Positions 60,941 through 64,000 of a stretch of DNA of 64,000 nt are shown here, piece after piece. The stretch's first letter is position 1, and each line of letters starts with the position of its first letter. This stretch comes from Ifrita kowaldi (lineage: Eukaryota; Chordata; Aves; Passeriformes; Cinclosomatidae). Both the position numbers and the translations under genes were made by a program. The stretch spans positions 62,001 to 126,000 of the forward strand of contig VZRS01012501.1 in the NCBI GenBank assembly GCA_013398055.1, written 5' to 3'. The notes beneath the pieces were generated by a model. That model searched no databases. It was not told the origin of the DNA and was given only the letters and a program-made list of their open reading frames with translations.

Positions 60941-62782
60941 GTACCTCCATCCTTCCTCGGGCACAGGGGGCTGGGCTGTGGGGCTGGTGGAGCTGAGCTT
61001 GGACTTGGACCTAATCCCAACAGGCTGTGTTTGGATGTAGGTTGTGTTGGCATGGATGTTTGGGGGGAACGGTAAAATCTGGGAGTGGGTTGAAATTCCT
61101 GGAGGTGTAGGTAACTTTTGTCACCTTCCTGACTACACTCACATCCCTTCTGTGTGGTTTTACCTACCCAGGGGAACGGCATCACTTATTCTTTAAGTTC
61201 TGCAAGGTTATGTTTAGTCTATTCTGCAGACTAAACTGCTTTTTTGTGGTTTTCCCTTAAGATCCACAGCCAAACTTTCAGCCTCCACTTGCTGTTGAAA
61301 GGGACATGTGGAGCACAAGGTGCTTCAGCCTGTTTTTGGATTGTGCTCCTCAGTATCTCCAGAGTGAAAGAGAAGTTTTAGTTTCACTTGGAATACATCA
61401 CGTTTCTGCTGTGAGAGGCAGAGTGAATGTTCACTGAGCAGAAGCCTTGCAAGGTTATTACAGGTGGAGAGAGCAGATTTTCCATTACTGCTACAGCAAC
61501 TATTGATATCTAATAATCCCCTCCTGCTGGCTCCTTTCAGCTCTAACCTGTAGCTGAGTTTGCTTCAAGCCATTTTTGGAGACTTCCATTTCTGGATTTT
61601 AATAAACATCTCTTGCTGTGTCTTTCTACATTGTCTGGCATGAAGCAATACTGAAAATCTTAGGGAAAAAAATGAGTCTGAGTACCTTTTCTTCCATGCT
61701 TCTCTTGGAAGGGTCAGGCCAAGTTAATATTTGAAGAGAAACTGTCCACTTCCTTCATTACCTAAATATTCAGTTTCAAGAGAAAAATTGACAGATTGAC
61801 TGCTGTCTACTGCTCTCATCCAGCTCCCTGGCTACTGAACACGCTGACTTTTCATTTCATGCTGGCGCAGCTCAGAAAACTCTTCCAGGGCTTAACACCT
61901 CTTTAATTACCAAGAAATCTCATGTTTCAGGACAAAGATTTGATGGACTTACTAGGGATGAGGAGAAATATCTATTAAATGTAAGAGATTATGAAATAAA
62001 GTCCTTGGAGAGCTTCCTAAACCTGGCCCATCCCTGCCAACTGGCTGAGCTGTTCTGACCAGGCTGATGCTGGAGGAGCCACAGGCAAGTCCAATGTGGA
62101 ATTTTTAGTTGTGCCACAACAACGACAACAAAGTGAAGCAGCAGCGAGGAAATCTCCATCCAATCACATTGCTCCAAAACATTTAGACAAATATGTCTCC
62201 AGCATTTCTCATCTATTTTAAAAACCCAGCCAAGCAGAAAGGGAGCCTGCAACTACTACAATGAAATCTGGGGGAAGGAGGATGGAATGGATGATGGCAG
62301 CTGGGTTTTTAGCTGACTGATGTGCTTGATTTGTTTAAGTCAACATCAGCAGGCGTATTATCATTTCTTTTCTTGTTTGTCATTCTGCATCTGCAGCTAG
62401 GCAGGGGAGCAGCGTGGTAGGAGCTCTGTAGTGGAAGAGCTGCAACCCATCTTTCTCCTCACAGAGCTGGGAAATACTCTCATTTTCTAATTGTTGTGGT
62501 ACAGAGTGACAGAGGCTTATCAAGCATACCAGTGGCTTTGAAAGGATGGCAAGGTTCTATTAAGAGCAAGCCTCTCTCTCTTTAATACACATAATTGTAC
62601 ACCTGCATTATACATTCAAAGGCAATGTAAAAAAAAGAAATGAGATTGCTGTTGATTGTCCTCAGGGAAAGGAAGAGGTGGTTTCCAAAAGGAAGATAAG
62701 AAAGGAAGAGTAGGTATTCTAGCAATTAGGCTGATTCTCCATGACCCTTTGCTATGGCTAAGGAGACAGAGATATATAAAAA

Positions 62783-62830
62783 TATAGATAAAGAGATAGA
62801 CAGATAGCTAGCTAGCTAGCTAGATAGAGG
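62783..62830. repeat. GATA/TAGC tetranucleotide repeat
   Basis: GATA-like units ('tatagataaagagatagaca') pass into four uninterrupted TAGC units and back to 'tagatagagg'. Confidence 0.85.
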
Positions 62831-63339
62831 TATATTTGGTCTGTACTTCTTTTGTCAAAGCCCAGGAAAGTTTGCAGGTTTAAAACAGAGGCAAGTCTGT
62901 TGGTTTAAAAAGGAGACCACTCTTCAGTTAATAAAGCTTCAATGTTGAATAATCAACTGTAGTTTTATTTTAAAACACTGCATGTAAAATAGAAATAACA
63001 TCCAATGGAAAGAGGGGCTATACATGTTCTGGCCTCCAGCCAGAATACATCTCACAGCTGCTGAGAATAAAACCAGCATTTTTTACTTCACTGTTCTGTA
63101 CAGAAAACCCAAAAGTACCCCCAGAGTGGCTAGCGCTGGTTGGAAAGTGAAAGGTGAGTTTGCAAAGGAAAACTTTTTAAGTCCCTGCTTTTTTTCCTTG
63201 CAAATAAAAAGAAAAATCTGTCTGGCTCCCTGTTCCCAGCATTGCCAGGGAACCACGTGTCCAGTGAGCAACAGTCAGAAAATACTGTGAAGTAATTCTC
63301 ACTCAGAGCTTGGCCTGCATGTCAGATTTATCTTCACTT

Positions 63340-63500
63340 TAGAATCATGGAATCATTGAGGTTGGAAATGACCTCCAAGATCAGTGAGTCCAACTTGTGC
63401 TTGTTCCTTATCTTGTCACCCAGACCAGAGCAGTGAGTGCCACATCCAGGCGTTCCTTGGACACCTCCAGGGGCGGAGACTCCCACCACCTCCCTGGGAA
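63340..63500 (-). mobile_element. CR1 LINE tail, antisense
   Basis: Reads 'agaatcatggaatcattgag', 'gttggaaatgacctccaaga', 'tcagtgagtccaacttgtgc', 'cacatccaggcgttccttgg' and 'cccaccacctccctgggaa', in reversed CR1 order. It breaks off abruptly after about 160 bases. Confidence 0.9.
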
Positions 63501-64000
63501 AATGTTAAATGAAAATCAATGGCTACTCTGGTACTGGAGTTTAGCTGTTAAACGGTGGCTCTTTCCAGCATCCTCCTTCTCTGACACCTCTTAGGTACAG
63601 TGCTGTGAGCCTGAACCAACAGAGGGGTGTGTTTTAAAAAGTTACCTTCTGTCAGCTGAAGGGCTTTGGCTGGTCCTGTGTATATTCTTAACCTGTCCCA
63701 GTTGCAAGAAAAAATGGGGTAATTTATACCACTTTTCTTCTCTCTCACTCTCTCACACTTCACATTGTCATGTTTGTAGTCGATGCCCAGCTCTGCCCTG
63801 GATTCTGTATTTTCATTTAATTACATCCTTTATTGCTGCCATCAGCAGATGGTGGGTAGTCTCCTGTTTCATTTTCTTCTTGTTTTTTTTAGTCTTTGCT
63901 GAAAGCTGAGACATACACATGCACACAACAAAAAACAGCCTCCCATCCTTCCTCCACAAAGTTCATCTGGGGAACAGGAAATTTACTGGTGTCCATTGCA

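Larger units (their letters stand above)
8746..64000 (+). other. BRINP1: BRINP1 gene, partial (exons 2-7 of about 8)
   Basis: Six exons on the + strand join in one open frame and encode the first half of BRINP1, a secreted/ER neural protein of the MACPF superfamily that in vertebrates restrains cell-cycle entry in neural cells. Exons were placed by matching the remembered family protein and requiring AG acceptors, GT donors and phase continuity. Coding lengths are 218, 191, 170, 106, 237 and 223 bases, giving 381 complete residues and two bases of codon 382. Mammalian BRINP1 is about 761 residues, so the large terminal exon and 3' UTR lie past the window end. Exon 1, non-coding in mammals, was not found. 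Paralogues BRINP2 and BRINP3 fit less well: the start (MNWR..), the segment [20 protein letters not shown] and the segment ending in PRER are BRINP1-type. Introns are about 32.2, 5.4, 1.3, 6.7 and 5.3 kb. Confidence 0.96.
60941..64000 (+). other. BRINP1: Start of BRINP1 intron 7 (continues past the window)
   Basis: The intron begins with donor GTACCT. It holds a GATA/TAGC-type short tandem repeat (62783-62830) and an antisense CR1 tail (63340-63500). No acceptor followed by the expected BRINP1 continuation (a codon completing Arg382, then TIQQW) was seen before the window ends. Confidence 0.85.

Noticed and set aside
62783..62830. CRISPR-like or regulatory repeat array
   Set aside because: It is a plain tetranucleotide microsatellite without spacers. 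The window is a vertebrate genome.
60941..64000. Last BRINP1 coding exon
   Set aside because: No frame after 60941 continues with the expected conserved C-terminal sequence. The exon must lie beyond the window.

Overview
The window is eukaryotic, from a bird. It carries a vertebrate gene with large spliced exons, canonical GT/AG introns and no operon-like coding. It is scattered with CR1 LINE tails of the avian kind: truncated 5' ends, and 3' ends running into an ATTCTATG-like motif. A few very old MIR/CORE-SINE-like remnants are present, and no Alu, B1 or other mammal-specific SINE was seen. The CR1 style (copies with 'gttgctccaagccccatccagcctggccttggacac'-type text) suggests Neoaves, probably a songbird; that last step is inference.

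The only protein-coding gene I can support is BRINP1 (BMP/retinoic-acid-inducible neural-specific protein 1, formerly DBC1), on the + strand. Six coding exons are present, matching exons 2 to 7 of the eight-exon vertebrate gene: 8746-9013 (ATG at 8796), 41260-41450, 46892-47061, 48328-48433, 55180-55416 and 60718-60940. All splice phases chain without a break and give residues 1 to 381 plus two bases of codon 382. No frameshift or internal stop is present. The non-coding first exon is not recognised and is probably upstream of the window. The last large coding exon (about residues 382 to 761 in the family) lies beyond base 64000.

Layout: 1-8745 is the presumed intron 1 (or 5' flank), with a CpG-enriched block at about 7555-8090 and a long polypyrimidine tract leading into exon 2. 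9014-41259 is a 32-kb intron 2 with most of the CR1 fragments and a long T/G-rich tract at 32.1 kb. 41451-46891, 47062-48327, 48434-55179 and 55417-60717 are introns 3 to 6. 60941-64000 is the start of intron 7. About 14 CR1 fragments were recognised by eye, ten of them antisense to the gene. The remaining long ORFs on both strands are chance frames in intronic DNA or shadows of exons and CR1 copies.

The protein is a secreted or ER-luminal neural glycoprotein. The part seen here has an N-terminal signal peptide, a MACPF-like domain with the motif YGTHL...GG at the end of exon 3, and a cysteine-rich EGF-like stretch in exon 6. I found no undescribed gene system. The items worth a second look are non-coding: a perfect 20-bp palindrome near exon 2, a cruciform-prone AT palindrome in intron 5, switchable and simple hairpins in intron 6, a G/T tract and possible recursive splice sites in the long intron, and several candidate conserved non-coding blocks.
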